From Alphaproteobacteria bacterium (GTDB taxonomy: Bacteria > Pseudomonadota > Alphaproteobacteria > Rhodospirillales > Rhodospirillaceae): a DNA stretch of 64,000 bases. How positions within the stretch are numbered: the first letter of the stretch is position 1; each line of letters starts with the position of its first letter. Positions 17,753 through 26,998 of the stretch are shown piece by piece. Under the pieces are notes generated by a model. That model did no database searches. It was not told where the DNA came from and saw only the letters and a program-made list of their open reading frames with translations. The stretch covers positions 124,001 through 188,000 of the forward strand of contig QJZR01000012.1 of the NCBI GenBank assembly GCA_003246625.1. Reading direction: 5' to 3'. Both the position numbers and the translations under genes were made by a program.

Positions 17753-17786
17753 CAGTTTCGCTGCCTCTCAATGCGATCGAAAAACT

Positions 17787-18485
17787 CTAACCCAACAAAA
17801 GAACCACCAGGGGGGCGGCCAGGACGTTGGCGACGCCGGACAAGATCATCACCAGACCGGCGATCGAGCCTTCCTCGCCGCCGATCTCGGTGGCCTTGGC
17901 GACGCCCGCGCCATGCGCCCCCATGCCGAACAGGGACCCGCGCGCCACCGTCGAACGCAACGGCAACCAGCGCAACAGAACTTCGCCCACGGCGACGCCA
18001 ATCACTGCCGTCGCCACCACGAACACCGCCGTCAGGTCCGGCACGCCGCCGATGCCGCCGGAGACGATCAGGGCGAAGGGCATACTCATCGAACGCGGCA
18101 AAAGGCTCAGCCGCAAGGCGTCGGATAGGCCGAACAGCGAGGCCAGCCCCCAGGCGGAACCGATCGCCAGCGAACTGCCGACCACCACGCCGATCAACAG
18201 CACCGGCCAATAGCGGCGGATCGCCGCGCGGTACTCGTAGATCGGCAGGGCGAAGGCCACGGTGGCCGGGCCCAACGCCAGCATCAGCCAATGGGTGCCA
18301 CGGATGTAGGACTCGTAGCCGACCCGCGTCGCCAGCGCCGCCGCCAACAGAAGCGCCGGCGCGACCAGCAGCGGCGACAACCACCAGCGCGGCAAGCGGC
18401 GATAAAGCGTCCGCGCCGCCAGATAGGCGGCGATCGTCGCCACCGACCAGAACACGCCCGAGGCGAGAATTTCAGCGGACGGCAT
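17787..18485 (-). CDS. lrgB: LrgB/CidB family membrane protein
   Basis: A 232-residue polytopic protein of the LrgB/CidB/YohK family, which together with LrgA-type partners is thought to move small metabolites or modulate murein hydrolase activity. Diagnostic segments are YEYRAAIRRYWPVLLIG, LPRSMSMPFALIVSGGIGG (about residues 128-146) and GMGAHGAGVAKATEIGGEEG near residue 187. The first ATG at 18485 overlaps the lrgA coding end by 14 bases, indicating translational coupling. It is followed by a strong terminator, so lrgAB is a complete two-gene operon. Confidence 0.93.
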   Translation of the reverse strand: MPSAEILASGVFWSVATIAAYLAARTLYRRLPRWWLSPLLVAPALLLAAALATRVGYESYIRGTHWLMLALGPATVAFALPIYEYRAAIRRYWPVLLIGVVVGSSLAIGSAWGLASLFGLSDALRLSLLPRSMSMPFALIVSGGIGGVPDLTAVFVVATAVIGVAVGEVLLRWLPLRSTVARGSLFGMGAHGAGVAKATEIGGEEGSIAGLVMILSGVANVLAAPLVVLLLG

Positions 18486-18879
18486 GACGCACCCACCAAC
18501 GATAGGAGAGGTCGACCGCCAGCGCCGTCCCCAGCATCACCGCCAGGGTGCCCAGCAACACCGCGCCGAACAGCTTCAGGCCGGTCAGGCTCAGCCACTC
18601 GGCGTGGTTCATCACCGCCAGCACCGCCGGAACGAAGAACAACAGCATCTCGCCGATCAGGAAACGCGCCCCGCGCCGCACGCTGACCGGGCTCACCCAG
18701 CCGGTGGACAGCAACAGCAGCATCAGCCCCAGGCCGACGATGGCGCCGGGGAACGGCAGGCCGAGCAGACGGGTCGCCTGGTTGCCCGCCAGCCACACCG
18801 CCGCCAGCGCCGCCACCTGCGCGGCGCGGCTGCGCTGCATCTGGGCGTGAAGGACGCGGACGGGGCGGAGACGAAGCAT
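18472..18879 (-). CDS. lrgA: LrgA/CidA family holin-like membrane protein
   Basis: A 135-residue protein with four hydrophobic helices, matching CidA/LrgA (YohJ). The conserved LPFPGAIVGLGLMLLLL and GARFLIGEMLLFFVPAVLAVM are visible. I chose ATG at 18879 because AAAGG lies seven bases upstream; a longer reading would begin with a TTG. It is the first gene of lrgAB and is divergent from a LysR-type regulator, with two matching palindromes in the intergenic region. Confidence 0.9.
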   Translation of the reverse strand: MLRLRPVRVLHAQMQRSRAAQVAALAAVWLAGNQATRLLGLPFPGAIVGLGLMLLLLSTGWVSPVSVRRGARFLIGEMLLFFVPAVLAVMNHAEWLSLTGLKLFGAVLLGTLAVMLGTALAVDLSYRWWVRHAVR

Positions 18880-18928
18880 GGTCTGACCTTTCAACTAAGA
18901 ACACTTCTCAAATATCGCGTTTGGCTCC

Positions 18929-18974
18929 ATTCGTGAAATGAATTGATGGAATGATATGAATTCCGTATTAGAAT
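18929..18974. promoter_or_regulatory. Twin LysR-type operator palindromes between lrgA and its regulator
   Basis: Two copies of the palindrome ATTC-N7-GAAT occur at 18929-18943 and 18960-18974. Each contains the T-N11-A core typical of LysR-type sites, and their centres are 31 bases apart, about three helical turns, so they face the same side of the DNA. They lie in the 117-base gap between divergent lrgA and the LysR gene, where recognition and activation sites are expected. Confidence 0.6.
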
Positions 18975-18996
18975 AACGAGAACACGGGAGGATGAA

Positions 18997-19869
18997 ATGG
19001 AGCTGCGTACCCTGCGTGCCTTCGTCGAGGTGATCCGCCAGGGCGGCTTTTCCGCCGCGGCGAAGACCGTCTTCGCCACCCAATCGACGGTCAGCAAGGC
19101 GATCCGCCAGTTGGAGGACGAACTGGGGACCCCCTTGATCGACCGCGCCCGCATGACGCCCACCCCGGCGGGAGAAATCGTCTTCCGCCGCGCCCAGACG
19201 ATTTTGGCGGAACGCGAGGACCTGCTGCGGGAACTCGACGACCTGCGCGGTCTGCGGCGCGGCGAACTGCGCCTGGGGCTGTCGCCGATCGGCGGCGGCA
19301 CCCTGTTCGCGCCCCTTTTCGCGCTCTATCGCAAGCGCTTCCCGGACATCGACATCCGCCTGCAGGAACACGGCAGCGGACGGCTGGAGGAACTGCTGAC
19401 CGCGGGCGAACTGGAGTTGGCCGCCTCGCTGCTGCCGGTAGGCGAGGAATTCGCCTTCCAGCCGGTGAAGAGCGAACCGATGGTCGCCCTGCTGCCCCCC
19501 GGGCATCCCGCCGCAGCAGGCGACCGCGTCGACCTGGCGGCGATCGGGGAGACGCCGGTGGTGCTGTTCGACGCCGCCTTCGCGGTCAACCGCATCATTG
19601 CCGAGGCCTATCGGCGGCGAGGCCGCGCGCCGGTGGTGGCGGCCCGCACCGCGCAGGTGGAATTCATGGTGCAACTGGTGGCGGCGGGATTGGGCGTGGC
19701 CTTCCTGCCGCGAATGACCGCGGCGGAGCACCCCCATCCGGCGGTGCGTCAGGCGCTTCTCGCCGAGCCCGGCACCGATTGGCGGCTGGCCCTGGTCTGG
19801 CGGCGCAACGCCTTCCTCTCCGCCGCGGCGCGGGCCTGGCTCGACCTCTCGCGCGAGGTCTACGGCTGA
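18997..19869 (+). CDS. LysR family transcriptional regulator (probable lrgAB regulator)
   Basis: A 290-residue regulator with an N-terminal winged helix-turn-helix (MELRTLRAFVEVIRQGGFSA then FATQSTVSKAIRQLEDELG) and a C-terminal periplasmic-binding-like effector domain. The closest known context is CidR/YbeF-type regulators located divergently from cidAB/lrgAB. GGGAGG precedes the ATG at 18997. The stop overlaps the end of the convergent gss gene by 10 bases. The effector is unknown; acetate-type signals have been implicated for CidR in Firmicutes, which cannot be inferred here. Confidence 0.9.
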   Translation: MELRTLRAFVEVIRQGGFSAAAKTVFATQSTVSKAIRQLEDELGTPLIDRARMTPTPAGEIVFRRAQTILAEREDLLRELDDLRGLRRGELRLGLSPIGGGTLFAPLFALYRKRFPDIDIRLQEHGSGRLEELLTAGELELAASLLPVGEEFAFQPVKSEPMVALLPPGHPAAAGDRVDLAAIGETPVVLFDAAFAVNRIIAEAYRRRGRAPVVAARTAQVEFMVQLVAAGLGVAFLPRMTAAEHPHPAVRQALLAEPGTDWRLALVWRRNAFLSAAARAWLDLSREVYG

Positions 19870-21767
19870 AGGATTTCGGCGTCCTCGACGACGCGCAGGG
19901 GCAGAAGGTCGCTGTCGGTGGTGATGATCGGCGAGGCGTCCACCCGCGCGCTTGCCCCGGCATAGCGCCCGCCGACCGAGAAGGTGCCGATCTGCACGTA
20001 CTCGCCGTCGATGCGGGGCAAGGGGAAAAGCTGCTGGAAGATCTGGTTGCGGTCGGCGAAGCGACCGTCGGTTTCGCCGATCAGGCCGCTGTCGGCATCG
20101 AACAGGGCGACGTTGGCGCCGCAACGGCCGACGATCGGCTTGGTCACGTAGCCCTTCTCGCGCAGGTCGTCGTCGAGATCGAAGCGGGTATCCAGCAGAT
20201 AGGGATGGTTCGGGTACATCGACCAAAGGATCGGCAAAATCGCCTTGTTGCTGGGGATCAGGGTCCAAAGCGGTTCGAACACCTTGACCTCGGGACGCAA
20301 CAGAACGTCGGCCAGACGCGGCGGACGGCCGGGGTCGCGGCTGCGATGCAGACGCAGGTCCTCCTCGTCGTCGGCGCATTCGGCGCGGATCTGGTCGATC
20401 ACCGTCTCCCACGCCCAGGTCTTCCACACCCAGGAAATCGGCACGCCGTCGGCGTCGACCACCCGTCCCTCGCCGTCCCAGCGCAGGCCGGAAACCCCGG
20501 TGATCACCTTGCAGGGGATGCCCGCCGCCTCAATCGCCGATTTCATGAACAGGGCGTGATAGGTTTCCTCGGCGTCGTGGTCGCGCATGATGTGCAGCAC
20601 GCCATCCACGCCCGCGGTGCGCCACGCCTCGACCAGATCGGGGATCAGTTCCTTGCCGGAACAGCGCCCGTCCTCGCAGCCGTAGTGATGCGCCCAGGCG
20701 CATTGCACCTTGCCGCACTCCATGTGGCACGAGGCGGAATCCGCGTTGTATTCGTAGACCTTGAGCCCCCGCTCGGAGAGCGAGAAATCGAACCGGCCGG
20801 TGATCATCCGGCTGCGCCGCCCTTCCCACGAACGGCGCAGGCGCGGCCACAGCACCGGCGGCAGGTTGAAACGGCGCAGCAGGTCGTCGTCTTCCAGCAC
20901 CGCGTTGGTGGCGTGCATGAACATCGCGTGCAGTTCGTTGGTGGCGCGCTTCAATTCGCGCTCGGCGGTTTCGCCGACGCGGAAATAAAGGGTTTCGTGC
21001 GCTGGAATCCCGGCGATCTTGCAGCCGCCCATCTTCGCCATGAAGGCGGCCTCTTCGGGAACCGCGGGATTCAGCCAGACCTGCCCTTCCCGCCCTTGCG
21101 CATCGACGTGGCGGGCCGCCAGGTTGAACAGCCTGGGGTCGGCGTCGACGATGGTTTCGGCGTGGGTATCGTCGTCGGTCTGGATCACCCAGCCGAGGAT
21201 GGTGGCGTCGCCGAAGGTGCATTCGATCCAATACGAACCGTCGTGGCCGACCGTCGCCGTCAGTTCGCGGGAATAGGCGCGGCCCTCCGGCCAGGGGCGG
21301 TTGTCGACGTTCTGCTCGACGCAGCGCACCCGGTCGGGAAAGACCTCGGTGACCACCGCGACATGGCCGGTGACGACGAACTCGCCGCCTTCGTTCCAGA
21401 TCAGCAGGGCACCCGGTTCCGGCCAGCGCTTCGCGCCGTTACGGAAGGAACGCAGCGGCAATTCCTCGCCGCTGGCCATGTCGCGCAGGCTGCGCAACTG
21501 GAAAATGTCGTAGGCCATCGCCACGTCGCCGAAGATCCGCCCCTGGGTGCGATAGAGCCAGCGTCGGGCGAACTCCACGCACTGCCATTTGTAGCCCATG
21601 AAGATGCCGTCGACGTAATGACGGAAGGCGGCGCGGTTGGGCAGCTCGGCCCGGTTCACGCTGTCGTAGTCGCTGGAATAGACCGGCACGCCGCCCGGCG
21701 CATGGCCAAGCACGGTGCCGAAGGCGGCGGGAGGCAGGAAGGGACGGTCGGGCATGGGAGGCGGCAT
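19860..21767 (-). CDS. gss: Bifunctional glutathionylspermidine synthetase/amidase
   Basis: A 635-residue two-domain enzyme that joins glutathione to spermidine with ATP and can hydrolyse the product. The N-terminal CHAP amidase has Cys63 (YKWQCVEFARRWL), His135 (VTGHVAVVTE) and Glu151, each offset by four from the E. coli triad C59-H131-E147. The C-terminal ATP-grasp synthetase domain has YEYNADSASCHMECGKVQ and KPIVGRCGANVALFD. Length is close to the 619 residues of E. coli Gss. Start ATG at 21767 or 21755; both give the same domains. The gene is divergent from the GGDEF-EAL gene and overlaps the LysR gene end by 10 bases. Confidence 0.93.
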   Translation of the reverse strand: MPPPMPDRPFLPPAAFGTVLGHAPGGVPVYSSDYDSVNRAELPNRAAFRHYVDGIFMGYKWQCVEFARRWLYRTQGRIFGDVAMAYDIFQLRSLRDMASGEELPLRSFRNGAKRWPEPGALLIWNEGGEFVVTGHVAVVTEVFPDRVRCVEQNVDNRPWPEGRAYSRELTATVGHDGSYWIECTFGDATILGWVIQTDDDTHAETIVDADPRLFNLAARHVDAQGREGQVWLNPAVPEEAAFMAKMGGCKIAGIPAHETLYFRVGETAERELKRATNELHAMFMHATNAVLEDDDLLRRFNLPPVLWPRLRRSWEGRRSRMITGRFDFSLSERGLKVYEYNADSASCHMECGKVQCAWAHHYGCEDGRCSGKELIPDLVEAWRTAGVDGVLHIMRDHDAEETYHALFMKSAIEAAGIPCKVITGVSGLRWDGEGRVVDADGVPISWVWKTWAWETVIDQIRAECADDEEDLRLHRSRDPGRPPRLADVLLRPEVKVFEPLWTLIPSNKAILPILWSMYPNHPYLLDTRFDLDDDLREKGYVTKPIVGRCGANVALFDADSGLIGETDGRFADRNQIFQQLFPLPRIDGEYVQIGTFSVGGRYAGASARVDASPIITTDSDLLPLRVVEDAEILQP

Positions 21768-21880
21768 CCGGAAACGAAGAAACAGGCTTCACCCGAGATA
21801 GGATACGGCGCGCGAAAGCGCCAGCGGCGCCACCCCGAAAATCCGCCGACCCGACCGGGGAGATAACTTTCCCAAAGCCT

Positions 21881-21899
21881 TACCGGAAATTTTCCGGTA
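21881..21899. promoter_or_regulatory. Perfect 19-base palindrome upstream of the GGDEF-EAL gene
   Basis: TACCGGAAA-T-TTTCCGGTA is a perfect palindrome with a single central base. It lies 39 bases before the TTG start of the c-di-GMP gene and 114 bases from the divergent gss start. No gene ends nearby, so it is not a terminator; an operator for an unknown dimeric regulator is the likely reading. Confidence 0.5.
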
Positions 21900-21937
21900 C
21901 ATTCAACAGCCTTAGTCCTGTTTTTACGAGTCGATCG

Positions 21938-24679
21938 TTGACCACCCAGACGGCAAGCAGCAGACGCGTTGTTCTATCCCTGATTTTCGCCGTGATGGCA
22001 CTCAACGGGTTCGCCATCCTCTCGGCGTTGGTCGGCCTGCAAGAGGTGAAACAGCGGGACATCCAACGCAGCAAGACGAACAGTCAGGACCTGTCCCTGG
22101 CGGCCAGCCAAAGCGCCGCCAACATCATCGAGAAGATCGACCTTTCCCTGCGCATGGTAGCCCATGAGATCGAAAGGACCCTGAACCAAACGTCGTCGAA
22201 CGGCCCAAGCATCGACGACATCGTCGCCAGGCAGTTTAAACTGGTCGCCGAGTCCGAGAACCTGTCGGTCACTGCATCGGACGGAACCGTCATTTCCCAC
22301 CAGGGGCTAAAGAAACCCGCCACCTTCAACGTCGCGGACCGCGCGTACTTTATCGCCCTGAAGCGAGGCCACGAGGGTCTGTACGTCTCCAAGCCACTGA
22401 TCAGCCGCCTGTCGGGAAGCCCCATCCTGATCTTCGCTAGGTCCTACCGGCATCCCGACGGCAGGTTTGCCGGCGTCGTTGCCATCCCCGCCGCCTTGGA
22501 ACATTTTCAGAAGGTGGTTTCCGGGTACGGCCTGGGAGAAACCAGCCAACTTAGCCTGCGCGCCGACGACTTTTCCCTGATCGTTCGCCATCCGGACAGC
22601 ATTCATGGCGAAAAGCTCGAAGCCGGCAGCCCGGTGATCCTGTCGCGGGAGATCAAAGACGCCCTCGCACGGAACCCGGACAGCGGAACCTATCTCGCCG
22701 CCAGCCCCATGGACGGGCTGCGGCGGATTTCCTCGTACCAGCGATTGCCCAACGCGCCGATCTATGCGCTTTGCGGCATCGCTGAGGAAGAATTCCTCAC
22801 CGATTGGTTCAACCTGCGCTGGGTCACCCTGAGCTCCCTGACCATCTTCCTGGCGCTCACCCATCTGGCCGCCTGGGCCCTTTACCGCTTCTGGAGAAAG
22901 CAGCAACAGGACGCGACCGAACTTCGGCAAAGCCACGCACAGCTTCAGGCAGCACTGCAAGAGGTACACGACCTCGACAAATCCCTGCTGGCCGCACGCG
23001 AGGTCGGAGGACTTGGAACCTATTCCCTCGACCTTGTCCACGATGCCTGGACAAGATCCCCCGAGCAGGAAACCATCTTCGGCGTCGGGGCGGATTACCC
23101 ACGCACCAGGGACTCCTGGCGGCGACTGGTTCATGAAGACGATCTCTCCCTGCTGCTGGAATACTTCGCAGACTGCGTTCGCACCGGCACCCAAGCCTTC
23201 GACTTCGAATACCGCATCACCCGCCCCCTCGACGGGGCGGTACGCTGGGTCCAAGGCGTCGGCAAGATGGAATACGACAACGGCGTCCCCATCCGCCTGA
23301 TCGGCGCCGTCAAGGACGTCACCGAGCAAAAGGAAAACCGGAAGCGCATCGAACATCTGGCTTATCACGACCCGCTCACCGGGCTGCCAAATCGCGCGCT
23401 GCTTGCCGATCGCCTGCATCAGGCTTTGGCGCGGGCGCGGCGGCACGACGAATTGCTCGCGGTCTGCTATCTCGACCTCGACGGTTTCAAGCCGATCAAC
23501 GACGCCTGGGGACACGACGTCGGCGACGCCCTGCTGATCCAGGCGGCGCAACGCCTGCAGCTCTGCACCCGCGACGGCGACACCGTGGCGCGTCTGGGGG
23601 GCGACGAGTTCATCGTGCTGCTGTGCGGCATTCGAAACGACGCCGAACTGGAAAAGGTCGCGCAACGGATGCTGGTGGAAATCGGCAAGCCCTATCTGGT
23701 GGGGGACAAGACCGCGACCCTGACCATGAGCATGGGGATGACCGTCTTTCCGCGCGACGACGCCGAGGAAGCCGATGCCCTGATCCGGCACGCCGACCAG
23801 GCGATGTACGACGCCAAGCGCAACGGCAGGAACCGCATCCATCGCTTCGATTCCGAAAGCGACAGGCTCCGCCAGGAACACCAGGACCATTATGCCCGTA
23901 TCGTCGCCGCCCTGGAAAACGACGAATTTCGCCTTCACTACCAGCCGAAGGTGGACATGCGCAGCGGCGCGGTCATCGGCATGGAAGCCCTGCTCCGCTG
24001 GCAACATCCGGAATGCGGCCTGTTGCTGCCGGGCAGTTTCCTCCCCGGCGTGGCGGACACCGACTTCACCCGTCCGCTGGGCGACTGGGTCCTGCGCGAG
24101 GCGTTAAGCCAAAAAAGAGACTGGCAGGCCCAGGGGCTGGACATCACGGTGTGCGTCAACATCTTCGGCCATCACCTTCAGCAGGCCGACTTCATCGCGC
24201 GCTTCACCGAAATTCTTGCGGAATTTCCCGACGTTCCGGCCAGCGGCCTGGACATGGAAATCCTGGAAACCACGGCGATGCGCGACCTGGACGCGGTGTC
24301 GCGGCGGATTCAGGAGTGCGCCGCCCTGGGGGTGGATTTCGCCCTCGACGACTTCGGCACGGGGTATTCCTCCCTCACCTATTTCCGCCACCTTCCGGTG
24401 AGATTTCTGAAAATCGACCGCTCGTTCGTCGCCAACATCCTCGACAGCGCCGAGGACCAAGCCCTGGTCGAAAGCCTGGTCGACATGGCCCACGCGTTGG
24501 ACCGCAAGGTCATCGCCGAGGGCGTGGAAACCGTCGAACACGGGATTCCCCTGGTGCGCTACGGCTGCGATTACGCGCAGGGATTCGGCATCGCCCGCCC
24601 GATGCCCACCGACCAGGTGCTGCCCTGGATCGACGCGTGGCGGATGCCCGAAGGCTGGAAAGCCGCGATCGATTCCTGA
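21938..24679 (+). CDS. Membrane-anchored PAS-GGDEF-EAL cyclic-di-GMP signalling protein
   Basis: A 913-residue protein. Helix 1 is at about residues 10-35, an extracytoplasmic Cache-like sensor follows to about 285, and helix 2 is near 290-315. Then come a PAS region with a PAC-type end (GAVKDVTEQKENR), a diguanylate cyclase domain with intact RLGGDEF (GGDEF at 554-558) and an inhibitory site RxxD at 545-548, and an EAL phosphodiesterase domain with EAL at 683-685 and DDFGTGYSSL. Both catalytic motifs are intact, so either activity is possible. The longest frame starts with TTG at 21938; an ATG at 21995 would cut into helix 1. It is transcribed alone, with a terminator-like hairpin after the stop. 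Confidence 0.92.
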   Translation: MTTQTASSRRVVLSLIFAVMALNGFAILSALVGLQEVKQRDIQRSKTNSQDLSLAASQSAANIIEKIDLSLRMVAHEIERTLNQTSSNGPSIDDIVARQFKLVAESENLSVTASDGTVISHQGLKKPATFNVADRAYFIALKRGHEGLYVSKPLISRLSGSPILIFARSYRHPDGRFAGVVAIPAALEHFQKVVSGYGLGETSQLSLRADDFSLIVRHPDSIHGEKLEAGSPVILSREIKDALARNPDSGTYLAASPMDGLRRISSYQRLPNAPIYALCGIAEEEFLTDWFNLRWVTLSSLTIFLALTHLAAWALYRFWRKQQQDATELRQSHAQLQAALQEVHDLDKSLLAAREVGGLGTYSLDLVHDAWTRSPEQETIFGVGADYPRTRDSWRRLVHEDDLSLLLEYFADCVRTGTQAFDFEYRITRPLDGAVRWVQGVGKMEYDNGVPIRLIGAVKDVTEQKENRKRIEHLAYHDPLTGLPNRALLADRLHQALARARRHDELLAVCYLDLDGFKPINDAWGHDVGDALLIQAAQRLQLCTRDGDTVARLGGDEFIVLLCGIRNDAELEKVAQRMLVEIGKPYLVGDKTATLTMSMGMTVFPRDDAEEADALIRHADQAMYDAKRNGRNRIHRFDSESDRLRQEHQDHYARIVAALENDEFRLHYQPKVDMRSGAVIGMEALLRWQHPECGLLLPGSFLPGVADTDFTRPLGDWVLREALSQKRDWQAQGLDITVCVNIFGHHLQQADFIARFTEILAEFPDVPASGLDMEILETTAMRDLDAVSRRIQECAALGVDFALDDFGTGYSSLTYFRHLPVRFLKIDRSFVANILDSAEDQALVESLVDMAHALDRKVIAEGVETVEHGIPLVRYGCDYAQGFGIARPMPTDQVLPWIDAWRMPEGWKAAIDS

Positions 24680-24689
24680 CCGTTCGCGG

Positions 24690-24720
24690 CAAAACGAAAG
24701 GGCCGGTGCGAAGCCGGCCC
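24690..24720 (-). terminator. Terminator between convergent GGDEF-EAL and dat genes
   Basis: A seven-base-pair stem (24700-24706 with 24714-24720, GGGCCGG/CCGGCCC). On the minus strand it is followed by TTTCGTTTTG, so it probably ends dat; the plus-strand flank is less T-rich but could also serve the convergent gene. Confidence 0.65.
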
Positions 24721-24743
24721 TCTCGGTTGTGTTTCCCCGACGG

Positions 24744-25601
24744 TCAGATCAGGTGCGCCAGGTGATAGTCGATGTAGATCTTGCGCAGACGCTTGGTCAG
24801 CGGGCCGGGCTTGCCGTCGCCAATCGGCTGGCCGTCAATCTTCACCACCGGCTGCACCAGCTGGGTGGCGGAGGTGACGATCGCCTCGGCCGCGGCCTTC
24901 GCCTCGTCGACGGTGAACATGCGTTCTTCCACCGGAATGCCCGCCTCGCGCGCCAGCGACAGAATCGAGCCACGGGTGATGCCGGGCAGAATCGCATGGC
25001 TGAGCGGCCGGGTGACCAGCACCCCGTCGCGGGTGACGATGTGGGCGGAAGACGAAGTCGCCTCGGTGATGTAGCCGTCCTGATACAGCCAGGCGTCATA
25101 GGCGCCCTGCTTTTCCGCTTCCATCTTCGCCATCGACGGATAGAGCAGCTGCACCGTCTTGATGTCGCGGCGGCCCCAGCGCAGATCCGGCAGGGTGATC
25201 ACCGACACGCCGTCGCGGACATGGGCGTCGTCGTCGATGAACTTCTTCGCCTGGGTGAACATGGACAGGGTCGGAACCGGCGCCTTCGGGAAATGGAAGT
25301 CGCGGTCGGCGGGGCCGCGCGACAGCTGCAGATAGATCAGCCCCTCGTCCAGCGAATTGCGCGTGACGATTTCACGATGCGCCGCCAGCAGTTCCTCGTC
25401 GCTCACCGGGCAGACGATGCCGACCTCGCCGATCGAGCGGTGGAAACGCGCCACGTGCCCCGGGTAATCCAGCAACTTGCCCTGGGTCACCGCGGTGACC
25501 TCGTAGATGGCGTCGCCGAACACGTATCCCCGATCGAAGATCGAGACCTTGGCCTCGGCTTCCGGCAGCCACTGGCCGTTTAAATAGACAATCCTGTTCA
25601 T
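24744..25601 (-). CDS. dat: D-amino-acid transaminase
   Basis: A 285-residue PLP-dependent class IV aminotransferase that interconverts D-alanine and D-glutamate with keto acids, feeding peptidoglycan synthesis. Diagnostic segments are VSIFDRGYVFGDAIYEV at about residues 19-35, RWGRRDIKTVQLLYPSMAKMEA with the PLP-binding lysine in the SMAKMEA part, and the phosphate-cup region ITEATSSSAHIV. The RRDIK segment is typical of D-amino-acid and not of branched-chain enzymes. Length is as expected. It starts with ATG at 25601 with AGGA upstream and is a single-gene unit. Confidence 0.92.
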   Translation of the reverse strand: MNRIVYLNGQWLPEAEAKVSIFDRGYVFGDAIYEVTAVTQGKLLDYPGHVARFHRSIGEVGIVCPVSDEELLAAHREIVTRNSLDEGLIYLQLSRGPADRDFHFPKAPVPTLSMFTQAKKFIDDDAHVRDGVSVITLPDLRWGRRDIKTVQLLYPSMAKMEAEKQGAYDAWLYQDGYITEATSSSAHIVTRDGVLVTRPLSHAILPGITRGSILSLAREAGIPVEERMFTVDEAKAAAEAIVTSATQLVQPVVKIDGQPIGDGKPGPLTKRLRKIYIDYHLAHLI

Positions 25602-25784
25602 TTTCCAATCCTTGAGACGATCTCTTCCAGGGGACGGCGCAACGCGACCGCCTCCGGTCGGCAGGCAGAGTAGCCGGTTTCGGCCGCCGCCAGAAGACGG
25701 AATACCGCCGGATGACCAAAAATTTATCCGGATAAATTACCGCCGAAAAATTAGGCAGTCGATTGCCGCGCGCCCCAAACGGAC

Positions 25785-25812
25785 GAAGCCCCAAGGTTTC
25801 CCTTGGGGCTTC
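25785..25812 (-). terminator. Hairpin directly after tRNA-Val(GAC)
   Basis: A perfect 12-base-pair stem (25785-25796 with 25801-25812, GAAGCCCCAAGG/CCTTGGGGCTTC) with loop TTTC begins three bases after the tRNA CCA end. The flank lacks a long T-run, so it may be a weak terminator or a processing signal. The rest of the 486-base stretch 25602-26087 holds the tRNA and no other gene I can support. Confidence 0.55.
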
Positions 25813-25814
25813 GA

Positions 25815-25889
<75 letters not shown>

Positions 25890-26087
25890 GTCTGAGGTCT
25901 GCGCCGAACCGGCCCTCGCCTCGGAGGTCATGGCTTTTATCGAAACCCGGCCGGGTTGGCAAGGCCAAATTTTGCCGAAACGCATCGAACACCACAACCC
26001 TTTCTCGAACAAGTGAATCGAATTCCTCGAAACAATTTGGTAAAATACCGCCGGGATGGAAGTGGGAGACTGTCGAGGAGGTATGCC

Positions 26088-26981
26088 GTGTCCGACGCCT
26101 TTTGGTCGGAGCGAATATCCGGCGTTTTGGAAATCGTCCATCCGGACGTCCAAACCCTGCCGGTGGTTCTGGCCTCGCCGCACAGCGGTTGCGACTATCC
26201 GCCGGAATTCCTGGCGGCGAGCCAACTGGGGCCGACCGCTATCCGTCGCTCCGAGGACGCTTTCGTCGATCGCCTGGTCGCCGACGGGCCGCGGCGCGGT
26301 GCGCCGCTGATCAAGGCCCTGTTCCCGCGCGCCTTCATCGACGTCAACCGCGAGGCTTACGAACTCGACCCCGAAATGTTCGACGGTCCCCTGCCGCCGT
26401 TCGTCAACATGATCTCTCCGCGCGCCTCGATCGGCCTCGGCACGATTCCGCGCATCGTCAGCCAGAACCAGCCGATCTATGCCGGAAAGCTGGACTTCTC
26501 CGACGCCCAGGACCGTATCGACGCGCACTACTACCCCTATCACGCGCGCCTGGAGGGACTGATCCGGAAAACCCGCGACCGTTTCGGCGTCTGCGTTCTT
26601 CTCGACTGCCATTCGATGCCGTCGACGACCGCCGACGCGGAACCCACGGACGCGGACGTCGTGCTGGGCGACGGCTTCGGCGGCTCGTGCGACGCCATGG
26701 TCACCGACACCGCCGAACGGACGCTTTCGGACCTCGGCTTGGTGGTGGCGCGAAACCACCCCTATGCCGGCGGCTACACCACCCGCCACTACGGACGGCC
26801 GACGCACGGCGTGCATACCTTGCAAATCGAAATCGCCCGCCGCCTCTATATGAACGAGGCCGAACTGACCCCCCTGCCCGAACTGCGCCGGATCGCCGAC
26901 GCCCTGTCGGTCCTGATCGCGCATCTGGGCAAGCTGCCCCTACCGATGACCACCGCCGCGCCGGTTTCCGCCGCGGACTAG
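26088..26981 (+). CDS. N-formylglutamate amidohydrolase family protein
   Basis: A 297-residue protein of the N-formylglutamate amidohydrolase (HutG) family, zinc-dependent hydrolases that release glutamate and formate in histidine breakdown; many relatives have other N-acyl substrates. Conserved features are VLASPHSGCDYPPEF (metal-binding His), SEDAFVDRLV, FIDVNREAYELDP and LLDCHSMPS. It starts with GTG at 26088 because a near-perfect GAGGAGG lies six bases upstream; the longer frame reads through the region next to the tRNA. No other hut gene is nearby, so a role in histidine use is not supported by context. Confidence 0.88.
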   Translation: MSDAFWSERISGVLEIVHPDVQTLPVVLASPHSGCDYPPEFLAASQLGPTAIRRSEDAFVDRLVADGPRRGAPLIKALFPRAFIDVNREAYELDPEMFDGPLPPFVNMISPRASIGLGTIPRIVSQNQPIYAGKLDFSDAQDRIDAHYYPYHARLEGLIRKTRDRFGVCVLLDCHSMPSTTADAEPTDADVVLGDGFGGSCDAMVTDTAERTLSDLGLVVARNHPYAGGYTTRHYGRPTHGVHTLQIEIARRLYMNEAELTPLPELRRIADALSVLIAHLGKLPLPMTTAAPVSAAD

Positions 26982-26998
26982 CATCCGCAGCGCCGGTT

